From Salticus scenicus (Eukaryota; Arthropoda; Arachnida; Araneae; Salticidae): DNA of 64,000 bases. Numbering within the stretch: the stretch's first letter is position 1; each line of letters opens with the position of its first letter. Shown here piece after piece: positions 1 through 11,939 of this stretch. The translations under genes were made by a program, and so were the position numbers. The stretch spans positions 199,256,427-199,320,426 of the forward strand of contig OZ005660.1 in assembly GCA_963930645.1 (NCBI GenBank), in the 5' to 3' direction. The notes under the pieces are model-generated. The model saw nothing but the letters and a program-made list of their open reading frames with translations. It was not told the origin of the DNA and made no database searches.

Positions 1-123
1 TATAGACGGCTCATTGTAAAAGCGGTGTAACTCCATATTTTTTCAATATGTATATTTTTACTTAATTGTATCACATTTTGTCATACCTTTCATTATAAAA
101 ATGAAAACACCAATAATTGCATT

Positions 124-200
124 AACCTTTTGAAAGGGGCTGTGACAGCATCTGTCGCGCTTCACCATAAGATTTCGGAAGAGCCCCTCTCAAAAGGTTA
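124..200. repeat. Short inverted repeat (stem-loop)
   Basis: Arms at 124-141 and 183-200 pair at 17 of 18 positions and enclose about 41 bases. The arm contains CCTTTTGAAAGGGG, close to the palindromic CCCTTTTGAAAGGG motif that recurs in the repeats at 25.6-25.9 kb. Confidence 0.6.
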
Positions 201-1402
201 AAGACCCATAAATGGCATTACATGTTTTTCTCAAAAAACTTCAAAATATTCATTATATAAATGAAGTTTCTAAGTTATTTCAAATTATTTTTAATAGAAT
301 GTATAAATTTTTATAAGTTAACACAAAAATTGATAATACTTACTGAATCTTTACTTGATGTTTCTTTCTACGCATAAATTTGTAAAAAGCTCATTATTTC
401 AAAATCAATTTCCAAGGAGATAATTCACTTTTGCAATGAATGATACATATATTTCAGTTGTACTAAAAGCAGTATAGCATTTTTTTTCCCTCTTAAAATC
501 TGGAGTGACTCCACTCGACTTTCCAAACCTAAAGTAATTAATAATTGTTTAATTAAATTTAGGTGTCATTAAATAAACAAAAGAGAAAATTAAAGGGTGT
601 GTAAGTATTTTTCTCTATGTAGTATGTTCTTTAAATTAACGTAATTACCCTTCAAATATTTTGAGCATAGATCATGATGATAAAAGAAATTTTTGTTGTG
701 TCCCTGTAAAAATCTATTAATGCTAAACTCACTAAAATCTATGCAGATCATGCGACGGTCACCTATAACAATTATATAAATTTTCAGCGAAATTGAATGA
801 GGCATTCAAAGTCTATTACACTTTAAATAATTTGTGCCCATGTGCCACAATGCTGAAGAATTTTTGTGTCACTCGTGTTATCTGTCAGCTTTTAAGAAAA
901 TGCAACCTTTATCGATTAACAGCTGAATAATAGCATATTAAAGCTTGTGTTACTGCCAGTTAGTGACGCATATATTTATTATTGATATTGAATAATATCG
1001 TCTTGCAGATAGGAATTAGCTTTCTAGTGAAGTTTGTTGCAGGAAACAGGAAAAAATTCTGCCACAGAAGATATATATATTTTCCAAGAAATTCTTATTT
1101 TTTTCTTTTTAATTCCACTTTCTCATCCTGAAAATTCACATCGTTAAATTAATACTCATTTTCAAAAAAAAAAAAAAAAAAAATTACAATTTTTACTTTA
1201 AAAATGCAAAATAACTAATTGCATTTTTCTTATTTCTAGCTGAAAGATAAAATACTAAAATTAAAAAAATTCAATTTTTGGAAAATGAGTACCAATGTAA
1301 ACCTTCTGAATGTGAAAACTGAATTTAAAATGAAATAAAATAAAAGAAATAAAGACTTTTTCTATTAGTTTGATTCACGCTGAAATGTATGAAAAAATCA
1401 AG

Positions 1403-1690
1403 TGTTGCCACCTAAATTTCATACTTTAGTTAATTTTAAAAAATTTAATTGTCATGTCGAAAAACTGTTTACATCCCTGGATTCAGAAAAATCGCCCCTT
1501 CCATTTGGTACCGAATTTGTAACGAGCCACATACTTTTTTAAATGACTGAAATGAATTAAAATGAAGTGTTTCCACCTAAATTTCATACTTTAATTAATT
1601 TTAAAAAATCTGTGTCAAAAAATTGTTTGCACCCCTTGATTCAGAAAAATAATTTTTTTTTTTTCATTTAGTACCGAATTTGTAACGATA
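1403..1690. repeat. Diverged tandem duplication, about 165 bp
   Basis: Two copies share, in order, CCACCTAAATTTCATACTTT, a run around TTAATTTTAAAAAAT, GATTCAGAAAAAT and GTACCGAATTTGTAACGA. Copy one is near 1403-1525 and copy two near 1569-1690. No coding potential is apparent. Confidence 0.6.
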
Positions 1691-2704
1691 GAACTGATAT
1701 TCCAAATTTATTTCTCCCCATTTCCGTTTTTAACCAAGATTCGGCAGACGGTTTATGACAGAGAATGTAAGCTAAAAAAAAGTCTATAAAAATACATTAG
1801 GTAGTGAGTTATCCTATAAACAAATTTTGCCACACAGTTGCATGCGATTTTATGACTGAAGACAGAGAAATTGTAAGAGGGAATGTACCTCTTACAGTAT
1901 CCAGGTAAGTGGATTTTTTTTTTTAAATGTCACATTATCAAAGTTTATGTTAACTGTATTCTGGAGGTTAATGTACAATTGAATGAACTACTTAAAAATA
2001 TCCGCTTGCCACATAGCAGCTAAACAAGATAAAGTGGTGACTTTAACAATTTGCTACCCTCTCATGACCATCATAAAAATTAATATCATTCCATTGTCTA
2101 TGTAAACATTTGTACATGTATGCATTTCTGAAATTAAAAATAAATTTAGTCAAGTGACATCAAAATATCCTATATTTCGGAATCAGTCAGCAAAAATATG
2201 GCATATTTCTTAAATTATACATTAAAAAAACAGAAATTTCATTGATTTGCAGTTAAATCTTTTATCTATTTTTAAAATATATACATATTGATTCTCAAAG
2301 GGGAAAAAATGTACCAAATCAGTGCTGTTGAGTTAATATGAAAGAAAGCTTAGTAAACAAACTTCATAAATAGATAAAACTTGTAATAATTGCTTTGGAT
2401 CAAAATAATTAACCTTAACCCATCATCTTTAAACAGAAAGTAGGCACAAATGAAGTATAAAAACAACAACATACTTGATGCTTTCACACTGCATTTGCAC
2501 TTACGTTGCTCCACCTAATAAAGGGTCGTGCTCCATTATTTTGACCAGAAATGTTTGTTGCAGGTTTTTTCAAATTTATAGGTTTGTAAATAAACATAAG
2601 CAAAACAAAATACGGCAGGGGGGTGGGGCTAAGGGCATATTGATTGCAATAAAGGAGGAATTATACAACATCTCTTGCACTGTAACAATCGCAGAAACAT
2701 TATA

Positions 2705-3497
2705 CAGTAGAACCTTGATCCATCCTTTTTTTTTTTTTTTTTTTTTTTTTGAGGTGCATGAAAAAAACTATGAAAGCAGTAAAACGATGAATGCAGGTTG
2801 TCAAAACACGAAGAAAACAATGTTTATAAATTAAGAACATTTTTCTGATCCTTTTCTGTAATATATAAAAGTTTGTACATTTTCAAATGCCATAATTACG
2901 TTAACGGTGTGAAAATTAAACTCTGTTTCTTCACTATTATTTTCAGTTTTTGAAATCACACATTTCTTCTATGCTTTAGGATACCACATGTCGTCTTGAT
3001 TAATGCAAATATCACTAAATTCTGTACCCGACGCATTCTCTGCCTCTGCTACATGCAACCACTCTTCATCTGTATTATCATCATCATTTTCTTGCACTTC
3101 GGTTTGATATTTTTCATAATTTTTTCGCATGTAACCGCATTTCACGAAACAATTTTGTGGATTACTGAAGAGGCTACATCCTGCCATGTTGAAATTACAA
3201 AATGAATAGATGATCCAGAGACATGGCATCGCAATTTTAATCCTCCATATATATATGGGGGAAAAGAGTTTTTAGGATGAAAGAAGCAATTCCAATTTGC
3301 ATGCCATATGGAACTGCTTGACCTTCCGAAGAAAATTTCTACAAGGTCAGGAGAAAAATTTTATAACAATGAATGCAGGAAAATGACTTTTTGAAGCATG
3401 ATACATGCGGGTTTCGTTAACATTATTTAAATATATTTGTGCAGGGACCATAGAAATAAAACGATCAATGCAGGAATGATAGATTAGGATTTCACTG
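2705..3497. mobile_element. Decayed pogo/Tigger-type DNA transposon
   Basis: The ends are CAGTAGAACCTTGATCC on the left and, read inward on the other strand, CAGTGAAATCCTAATCT on the right. Both are flanked by TA. The ends match at about 14 of 21 positions. A transposase remnant lies inside on the minus strand. Size, TA duplication and transposase residue together support a pogo/Tigger assignment. The internal poly(T) run at 2728-2750 is probably expanded. Confidence 0.55.
2969..3240 (-). pseudogene. Pogo/Tigger transposase C-terminal remnant, frameshifted
   Basis: Two minus-strand frames together show the pattern Trp, a few residues, Val, then Ile, followed by NCFVKCGYM and an acidic tail with DDDNTDEEWL. 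This resembles the segment after the catalytic core of Tigger/jerky-like transposases (W..V....I..CF.KCG). The two halves are in different frames, so the copy is broken. The catalytic DDE region is absent. It lies within the element whose ends are at 2705 and 3497. Confidence 0.5.
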
Positions 3498-3579
3498 TAA
3501 TATCAGATCAATTTCAATGCACAAAAAAACTCTAATCTTTGATTTTCTGTCAACTAATCGAAACAGTTTATGTATACTA

Positions 3580-3718
3580 CAGTCAAACCTCGTTAATGCA
3601 AATCTGAAGGAGGATAAAAAATTTGTTCATGCTATCAGTAACTAACCTTCATATAACTAAAATAATCTTCATTTTGACAAGGATTGTGGAAGCAGTTCAC
3701 ATTAATGAGGTTAGACTG
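3580..3718. mobile_element. MITE, family A (139 bp)
   Basis: The left end is CAGTCAAACCTCGTTAATG; the right end read inward is CAGTCTAACCTCATTAATG. TA flanks both sides. Copies of the same family lie at 9588-9769 and 12947-13380, sharing an internal core about GAACAAATTTTTTATCC and a CTTCATTTTGACG-like segment. The ends look like a non-autonomous pogo/Tigger derivative. Confidence 0.75.
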
Positions 3719-4261
3719 TATAACTTTTTGATTGTATGACGAGCAAGTTACTAATGAAAACTATTTTTCCAAAAATAAGTTTTCAAACAGATTTTTTTTT
3801 TTTTTTTTTTTTTTTGGAACAAAAAAATATAACTTCCCCCCTTTAAAAAAAAAAAAAAAAAAAAAAAAACAGTTAACTTTCTGTCTAAATAAGTCAGAAA
3901 AAAAAAAAGCATGAAATATACTTTTTATGAAAATTTCAGTTAAAAATAATAACGAATCAAAGTCAGAGACCCTCATTGCCAACAGCTGAATCCCACATTA
4001 TTGTATAAGGAAAAATGTTATAAGTATTAATGATTTTTTTTTTTTTAATTCTATTTTCATTATTAAAATATATAGAATATTTAAATTTGCCTTTGTTTTT
4101 CTCAAAATTATTTCTTGAATTTTTAATATTTCCTTTTGAAGCTATAAATTGGAAAAAAAAAATGAACAAAGTGCCTTTTTGCAGTTTACTTCAAAATGAA
4201 ATATTTAAAAAACTGTTTTTGGAAAACAAGAACAAATTTCACAATTGTGAATTTAATATAT

Positions 4262-4305
<44 letters not shown>

Positions 4306-4508
4306 CATCACAATTTTTTCCATAGAATAACATGGGATTTGGCAACCAAATAGTAGAGAAGTTGTACAAGATAATTAGCAAGTTATGGCTTGGATCATGT
4401 AAGGGTTAATTCCATTAAAATTCTTTTGATTTTTATTCATCTTTGCTTTTCTTAATTTGCTCTATTTTTAACAGTTGATAATACTGGATGATAGATATAC
4501 TAATCCTC

Positions 4509-4547
<39 letters not shown>

Positions 4548-5094
4548 CTGGAGGTTTTTTTTTTCTTTAAATGTAACACCTACTATGAGATTTTTCAAGT
4601 TCAATTCAATTTTAGATATTTTAAGCAAATAAAGAAATATTGAATTGTTTCAACAGGATCTCCAGTTACATGTTATGACATCATTCATTTTATCTATTAG
4701 ACTTCCTTAAATTTTATTCTAAATTGAGCTCTTTATTTATTTAGACAATTTATTGTATTTCCTGTTGCTTGCATAAAGAGTGATTAAAAACAACAAAATT
4801 GTGTTTTTTATACATAAGGTTTTCTCTAAAAATTTTTTAAATGCCAATTTTGCGATTAAAGGTATTTCTTAAAATGTTTTGCCCCCCTCCTTTTTTTTTT
4901 TTTATTATTATTATTATTATTTGATCGAATATTTAATGAAGATTATGAGAAAATTCAGACTTTCCACGTCACTATCTTACGACGACCTCAGAGCTATCTT
5001 AAGTGGAATCGTAACTGTATTGGATGCGCGCGCAATCACAACATAGCTCGAACTGCGTCTCCAATTGGCTGGCTTGATTCTCATGAGAGGGACA

Positions 5095-5190
5095 AAGGCT
5101 CCTATATATACGAGCTGGCGCATCAGGCATTTTGTTGCCTTAGGGATGCCACATGTACCCAGCACGTTTCTCTGATAAACAAACGACAAA
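5095..5190 (+). repeat. Inverted repeat copy 1 (partner at 7190-7285)
   Basis: This segment contains CATTTTGTTGCCTTAGGG and CACATGTACC. Its reverse complement recurs at 7190-7285 with roughly 85% identity. The pair could be two copies of one dispersed element, or the ends of one about 2.2-kb element; no target duplication was identified to decide. Confidence 0.6.
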
Positions 5191-7189
5191 CTTTTTTTTA
5201 TTCGTCTTACGTTACTTTAGAGTAACTTGTTTTATTATATTTCATAATTTTAGCTAAGTAAACAATGATATGGAAGTTTGTTTAGCGATAAACAGCTATA
5301 ATCATTCAAGAAGTGAATTTGGCGACATTTTGTAAAAGAAACAGAAACTGCCCTAACAAAACATCTTACCCCAGTACATCCATAGGATATCCTCAGAATA
5401 AAATGACATCCTGAGAATCTACTGTAAAAAAATGTGTTTTTAGAAATATTATTGTTGCTTATTGCTCTTATCTTGACCGGATTAGCTTCAGATCAAGATT
5501 TCTTAAAATCATTCGGGAAGCGATAAGGACGCCAAGCGGGAATGCTCTCCTCTTCGGAGGCAAAAAAATGGCGGTGATGCGCCGGCCTATTATTTTATTT
5601 GGGGGCTCTAAGAGGAACTTATTTTTCGACCACATTTCATGAAACCATGGAAGCATCCGCGCAAGTGCTAACTCAACGAGTCCAGTGCTGAAATAGGGGT
5701 GACAGTCATTTGACTCAGAGAAAATGAGCAATAACAGAGCGCGGAATTACTGTATGTTTTCCAAATTTCACACTGTCGCTCATGCTGGCATCCCTCCATC
5801 ATTTTGGACGCGTCCGCACTGCTATTTTTAGGATATGTGGCCGCGCTGTACGCTTGAGGAACTGCAATACCAACTTAAGATCGTTCTTAAACACGACCAG
5901 TCGTCTGACGAATCGTAAGATTAAAATCAATCTTAAGACCGAGGCACCGCAATCCCAGCCTTAAATTTCGTCTAAAGTGACATATTAATTACGTCCGTAA
6001 GCAAGAAAGCAATAAATCGCCTTTTTCTAAGCACTGCTGGGAAGAAAACCGTGATTTTTAATTTGATTCAGCTAAAATAATTTGTGGACCTAAATCCACT
6101 CATGAACTTGATTTCTGTAAAGCATTTTACATTTATAAATATCTTAAAATACTGTTTTGATTTCGCGGTACCCCACTAGTCTGATTGTTGGAAATTTTAT
6201 TTTCAATCCACATATTGTTAATTTTTTTTACATTTTTCACAACTAGTGAAAGTCACATTGGTCAATCCCCCACATTCCACGTAAATTCTCTTGGTCGATC
6301 AGAATTCGATTTCTTTCTGATTTGTAAGAGACACAGTACATTCTGGAAATGCTTCTTAGGCCTCAGGATATTGTGTGGATGTACTGGGGATAAAATGTGT
6401 TGTTAGGACTGTTTCTATTTCCAGGCCTCGCAGCGTCCTTAAAATTTTACACCCATTTTATTATAATGACACCACTATCGTAACTAGCAAAATCTTCTTG
6501 AATGTTTTAATGCTGAAACATGTCTAAATACTAAGCAAAAAAACATTATTTTACCATAGTGGTGCGAGTACAATTAAATGAGTGTACAATTTTAGCAACA
6601 CTGCGACGCCTGTGTTTGTAATAATTCTTGAAAAAAAAAAAAAAAGACTAAAATATAATAAAATAAAATAAATAAGAGCTTACTGTTTAAAAGTGGATTT
6701 TTATTTTTATTATTATTATTATTATTTGTTTCCAATTTCTGCTATTTCTAGCAAAAACTACTCATTAAATAAATAAATAAAATAAATAAATAAATGTAAT
6801 TTAGGACACGGAAAAAAAAATTGACAATCGCAAAGAACGTCGCCAAAACTTAAAAACGGTAATAAAAGGTCATCTTTAATTAACATATGGCTATTAATAG
6901 AAATAATATGATTAAAATAACACTTTTTTTTTTTTTTTTTTTCGTATTTTTACATTTACATTTTTGCACATGTAAGAAACACAAAGAAAAATATAAGTAA
7001 ATAAAAGTAATATTATTTTATATTTCTTAAATTATCTTATGGAAATCAGCATATTTTATGTTTTTTCTTTAATGATTATAACAATTTATCCTTCAACAGT
7101 CTCCCATATCATAATTAAATTAGCTAAATTTATGAAAAATGATTAAAAAAGTAACTTCAAAATAATACAAACGATAGAAATAGTAGCCG

Positions 7190-7285
7190 CCGTTTGTTTA
7201 TCTGCGGAACGCGCTCGGTACATGTGACAACCCTAAGGCAACAAAACGCCTGATATGCGTGCTTGTATATATAAGAGCCTTACAT
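7190..7285 (-). repeat. Inverted repeat copy 2 (partner at 5095-5190)
   Basis: Contains GGTACATGTGACAACCC, then CTAAGGCAACAAAACGCC, the reverse complement of the copy near 5.1 kb. A TATATATAAGAG box adjoins it in both copies, so the repeat carries a TATA-like promoter segment. Confidence 0.6.
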
Positions 7286-7357
7286 ATTGCAGATCGTATA
7301 TTCGCTAGTGTTACAAGTTCATAAAATATAAATATTATCTTGGTTGCATTTAATATA

Positions 7358-9280
7358 AGGCCGTGGTTAGAGAACCGGCAGCCAGGTAAGTATTACAGTC
7401 CCGGCAGTCTTCTGCGCTTGCGTATTAGAACTTACGGGTATGGCATACTTGATCTGCAGCTGAAGTGTTGGGTGAAACAGAGAAGGAATATTTTTTGAAT
7501 ATTCTCATTCCTAACAGACAAATACATAAAAGTAAACAATAAATAGTGTCAGTCAAACATATAAGTCTGATGTGTATTTTAACAATTAACAAACAAGCAA
7601 AGAATAATTAGCGCCGGTAGCGGTTTTTCAGTCAGTCAACTTTATAATCAATTCAAGTGGTGCTGCCCTCTTTCGAAATGATTTTAAACCTCAGATTGAC
7701 TAAAATATAATCTTTGTAGAAACAACGCAAATTTGAAAAATGAAATTTCTTATACTATACTGATTAAATTAAAACTTAGATTAATTTTTAAATAACTTAG
7801 TTTTTAAAAATCCTAATATAATAATACAAACTACTTTGGAGAAATTATGCAAAGTTGAAAATTAAAATTATTCTACTATACTGATTGAATTATTTTTTTC
7901 TTTTTGTTAATATATTTAGTTTTTAACAATTCAAATATAATGTATATTAGAATAATCATCGGAAAGATCATGCAAAGTTGAAAAAACAACTTTTTTGTAC
8001 TATACTGATTTTTTATTTTTATTTTTTTAAATATATCCAGTTTTTAAAAATCAAAACATAATAAAATATTAGAATAATCTTTCGAGAAATCATGTAAAGT
8101 TTAAAAATTAAATTCCTTGTACTATATTGACTAAATTAAAGTTTTAAAAAATACATTTATTTTCTAAAAAATCCAAATATAATAATTAATCTGTATAATC
8201 TATGAAAAAAACCATGCAAAGTTGAAAATTTCTTTCTTTATTTATTTATTTACTATACTGATTAAAATAATTTTTTAAAAATATATTTAGTTTTTAAAAA
8301 TCAAAATATAATATATTAAAATAATCTTTCAAGAAATCATGCAAAGTTTAAAAATTAAATTTTTTGTATCAAAAAATTATTATTTTTTTATTATTTTTTT
8401 TAATATATTTATTTTTTAATAATCTAAATAAAATATATTATAAAAATCTTTGGAGAAATCATGAAAAGTTTAAAAATTAAATTTCTTGTACTATGTTTAT
8501 TACATTGATGATTTAAAAAATATATTTTAGTTTTTTAAAATCCAAATATAATAATGAATTAGAATGATCTTTGGAGAGGCTACGAAATATTGAAAAATTA
8601 AATTTTTTTGTACTATACAGATTAAATTAAATATTTTATAATACATTTAATTAAAAAAAAAATTAGTATAATAATACATTAGAGTAATCTTTCGAGAAAT
8701 CGTGCAAAGTTCAAAAATTGAGTTTCTTTTACTATACTGATTAAATTAAAAATTTTAAAAATATATTTATTTTTTAAAATCTAAGTATAATAATACGGTA
8801 GTAATTTGATGTTTTTTGTGTAATGTAAAATCTCCCCCCCCCCTCATTTTATAAACGTATATTTCAATCATATACATTATCAGTTTTCTTAAATTTTTAT
8901 TTTTAATTTACATTGTGAAGTAACATAAGATCTCAGAAATATCTGTAGCAATTTAGAGATTTATTTAGCTTAATTATATTAACTTATTTAACGAAAGACA
9001 ACGTAGCAGATAAAGCATGAAATATAAACGAAAGTGAAACTAAATAATGAAACAAATATTTAACGAGATAAATCAAGAGAGAGATTTAAAATATGAAACG
9101 GGGTCAGTACAAATGAATACGAATTAAAGCGGCAATATGAATTATCAAAAGAACGTATTGATAAGAGTCGTTCACTTTACCGGCAGATGATTAATAAATT
9201 ACCCAGCAGTCATACTGCGCAAGCGTCAGAACTCCCGGGAATATAATAGGCACCCGGCTGCCGGTTCTCTAACCACTGCC
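7358..9280. mobile_element. 1.9-kb non-autonomous DNA transposon with 8-bp target duplication
   Basis: The inverted ends are AGGCCGTGGTTAGAGAACCG on the left and, read inward, GGCAGTGGTTAGAGAACCGG on the right. Both continue into a longer imperfect inverted repeat of about 80 bp. The flanks carry the 8-bp direct repeat TTAATATA at 7350-7357 and 9281-9288. An 8-bp duplication fits hAT- or P-like elements. There is no transposase; the interior is mostly a tandem array. Confidence 0.75.
7700..8815. repeat. About nine tandem copies of a 122-bp AT-rich unit
   Basis: The landmark ATGCAAAGTT plus TTGTACTATACTGATTAAAT recurs with starts near 7726, 7848, 7970, 8091, 8213, 8335, 8457, 8580 and 8700, a spacing of 119-124 bases. 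Copies are well diverged. The array lies wholly inside the transposon at 7358-9280. Confidence 0.75.
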
Positions 9281-9587
9281 TTAATATAGTGGTAATAATT
9301 AAATTTTCCCTTTTAACAGTATCCTACAGCGCGAACAGGTGATACGCGAGATGCGCTCACGGAATTTCGAAAAAAAAAATAGTTCAGAGGGCACCTTTTC
9401 CGGAAAAACGTTAAATTTAATACAATAAACAACCAAAATAGAATACAGAAAGAATATTAGCATTTATTGATTAGTTTCCGATTAAAGCTTCTGATCAAAG
9501 ACTAGTTTCTGATTTTCTTCGCAAGCATCCGAATCTCGACATTTTTTTTCTAGAACTGACAGCTTTTCCCGGTTTTACATTTGAATA

Positions 9588-9769
9588 CAGTTCAACTTCG
9601 TTAACGTAAACACGCTTAACGTAAATTACTTTTAACATGGACTGTTCCCACAATCCCCGTCAAAATGAAGATTAGTGTAGTTATATAAAGATTAGTTATT
9701 GATAGCATGAACTACTGATAACATGAACATTTTGTTCCCCTTGAGATTCACGTCAACGAGGTTCTACTG
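9588..9769. mobile_element. MITE, family A (182 bp)
   Basis: Left end CAGTTCAACTTCGTTAACG; right end read inward CAGTAGAACCTCGTTGACG; TA on each side. It is in the opposite orientation to the copy at 3580. Its right TA (9770-9771) is also the left TA of the next MITE, so the two elements abut. Confidence 0.75.
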
Positions 9770-9771
9770 TA

Positions 9772-9984
9772 CAGTCGGTAACAAAAGTGTCCGAACACTA
9801 TCAAAAATTCCTATGTAAAAAAAAGTAGAGTTAATACAGTTTTGTTAAATAAATCCTTGTCGAATCATGTTTTTAATCAGTTTAAGAACATGATTCGACA
9901 AGAATTTATTTAACAAAACAGTACAAAATCAACATTTTTTATATAGGAATTTTTGCTAGTTTTCGCTCACTTTTGTACCGACTA
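9772..9984. mobile_element. MITE, family B copy 1 (213 bp, near-palindromic)
   Basis: The ends are CAGTCGGTAACAAAAGTG and, inward from the right, TAGTCGGTACAAAAGTGAG, with TA flanks. The centre folds into a long stem around AACATGATTCGACAAG. Copy 2 at 11724-11937 shares the centre but has different terminal sequence. Confidence 0.8.
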
Positions 9985-10072
9985 TACTCATAATTCTTGT
10001 TCTGGATTATTAATATTTCTGTATTCCGTTTCGGTCGTTTTTTGTCCTAAATTTATTTTTTTTTCCTGAAAA

Positions 10073-10087
10073 GGCGCCCTCTGGTGG
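10073..10087 (-). promoter_or_regulatory. CTCF-like motif in host-like DNA
   Basis: The minus strand reads CCACCAGAGGGCGCC, which fits the well-known animal CTCF consensus. It is a motif match only. It is worth noting because near-identical motifs recur at 430-bp spacing in the repeat arrays at 29.8-31.5 and 40.9-42.2 kb. Confidence 0.4.
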
Positions 10088-10790
10088 ACATTTTGAACTT
10101 TTTTTTTTTTTTCGAAATGCCATGAGCCTTCTGTATAGTTAATATGACAAATTTTGGTGCATTCCGTTGACACGTTTGCTCTGTAGGATGCTATTTATAG
10201 GGGAAGCTAAATTATAACTACCGTGTATATACACAGTGATCGCTCAAAGCATACACTTGTAACATATCGTTATCCCCTATCCCATCCGAAAACATTATAT
10301 AGAGTTTTCAATTTTAAATCATTTCGAATTGGTTTAGATTGTGCCCTTTCCAATATTTAAAAATATAAAATACTAACTATGTTAAAAATTTGAAAGTAAT
10401 CATTGGGCGTGTTCAGGTTCTCGACCGATCCAGATTCGACCCAACTTGTCATGGAACAATACGTCTAGTCTCAGGGATCGGTCTGAATCAAAGTTGTTCA
10501 GTGGAATGTATTCCATGAACCGGTCGTGGAACGAATCGTCCAAGAAATTTTTCTGACTCATTTGATCCATTTACTGATCCCACGAAAGATAACAAGGACC
10601 CGTTTCACCAACGGCGGCCGTCCCTCAAAAATGGTCCTGAGATGGTCGCTATTATTCATTCGCCGCTAGGGGTCGTATGTGTTCTCTGACTGTCCACTGA
10701 CGCCGTAGAATAGCATTGTGTGTAGACGAAATTTTAGTTTTATTTTCAGTTTTATTTTTAATTTACTTTTAATATTAGATTTTTTTCATT

Positions 10791-10866
10791 ATGTCACACT
10801 GTTACGCATCAGGTTGCACCTCTGGATATCGAAGTGTTCGAAAAAAAAAACAAGGAAATAGGTGAA
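10791..10866 (+). pseudogene. THAP-like zinc-finger N-terminus, short
   Basis: An ATG opens a frame starting MSHCYASGCTSGY followed by basic residues, ending at a stop after about 25 codons. THAP domains start in just this way (Met, a few residues, then C-x(2-4)-C near the N-terminus), and they occur in DNA-binding proteins and P-element-like transposases. The second Cys-His pair is not found. A splice donor-like AG/GTGAAAA follows at about 10,859-10,866, so this could be a first exon. It may equally be a chance match. Confidence 0.3.
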
Positions 10867-11557
10867 AACAACCCAAGTTTGGTTCTCTCCACCTAATCTA
10901 AGCTATTGATTTTAATGTTTTATTGAATGATAAAATTGTTGTCTTATAAATATTCTATTACTATACAAATTTGTTATAGCAGCTTTTACCTAAAAACAAA
11001 TTAACTAATAAATGGACCGAAAATATTTTAATGTAATTTGTAATTAAACGCTATTAAAAATTTTAACTTCAATAAAATTATGACATTGAGTTTCAACATA
11101 AGAACTAGGGAAAAAAAAACAAAATTTTAATAAAATGACATTAAAAAACATAAATTGTATCAGTCTTCATTAATGTTTTAACATATTTAGTTATCAATTT
11201 AATGCTATTGGTAAATGTATTTTTTTTTTTTTTATTATTATTCATTCATTTATTTATTTTATTTTATTTTTATTTATTTATTTATTTTGTATTTTAAGAA
11301 AGATAATTTTTGAGCTTTCTAATTGAATTTGCATTTTTGTAAATTTTGCTGTTATAGTGTTTATAAAATTTTGTACATATTGTTTATAATTCATTATTTT
11401 GTTGATGTAACTTTTTTTTTATTTATTTAATAAAACTCTATGTAACTTGTTTTTCATCCCTTTTTTATGTTAATTTTCTTATATAATAAAAGATTTTTTA
11501 CATGATTGCTTGTCTTTTCTTTTGAAAACAGAGTAAAAGAAAATCATCGTATGCATT

Positions 11558-11601
<44 letters not shown>

Positions 11602-11723
11602 ACACTAAATTTCAACTGATACAGATAACATATGTCAAAGAAATAAATATTTTTTCAATGATGCGTTATAAAATCTGGAGTAATAGTAATGTACATCTTA
11701 TGTTTACTATCGAGTAGAATCTA

Positions 11724-11937
11724 CAGTCGGCTGCAAAATTATTCGAGCACTAGCAATAATCCTTGCCAAAAAAAAGTACACTTAATACAGCTTTGTTAAA
11801 TAAATCCTTGTCGAGTCATTGTCTTAATCAGTCTAAGAACATGATTCGACAAGGATTTACTTAGCAAAACAGTCTTAAGTGTACTTTTTAAATATAGGAA
11901 TTACTGGCTAGTGCTCGAATAATTTTGCAGCCGACTG
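11724..11937. mobile_element. MITE, family B copy 2 (214 bp, near-palindromic)
   Basis: Ends CAGTCGGCTGCAAAATTATT and its inward counterpart on the right match perfectly over this stretch. TA flanks it at 11722-11723 and 11938-11939. The core around AAATAAATCCTTGTCGA and GAACATGATTCGACAAGG is shared with the copy at 9772-9984. Confidence 0.8.
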
Positions 11938-11939
11938 TA

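Larger units (their letters stand above)
1..2704. other. Host-like AT-rich intergenic DNA
   Basis: No convincing gene is visible. Short open frames have no recognisable domain and run through low-complexity sequence. Poly(A) and poly(T) runs (for example 1165-1183) and an imperfect tandem duplication near 1.4-1.7 kb are the only structure apart from the stem-loop at 124-200. The character is typical of arthropod non-coding DNA. Confidence 0.6.
3721..7349. other. Host-like intergenic DNA
   Basis: Long A and T runs (3792-3816, 3846-3869, 4267-4302, 4513-4541) dominate the left part. The stretch at about 4980-5960 is less AT-rich, but no open frame in it has a recognisable domain. AT-rich microsatellite-like sequence (TTA and AAAT units) occurs near 4900 and 6700-6800. 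No gene is supported. Confidence 0.5.
9987..11721. other. Host-like intergenic DNA
   Basis: Mostly AT-rich. A less AT-rich stretch at about 10,427-10,790 precedes a short THAP-like reading frame. A TATTTATTTATTT-type microsatellite occupies about 11,240-11,290 and a 46-base A run lies near 11,563-11,598. No complete gene is supported. Confidence 0.5.

Noticed and set aside
2475..2834. 119-residue plus-strand open frame
   Set aside because: It runs through a poly(T) tract and the end of a decayed transposon; no domain or composition supports a gene.
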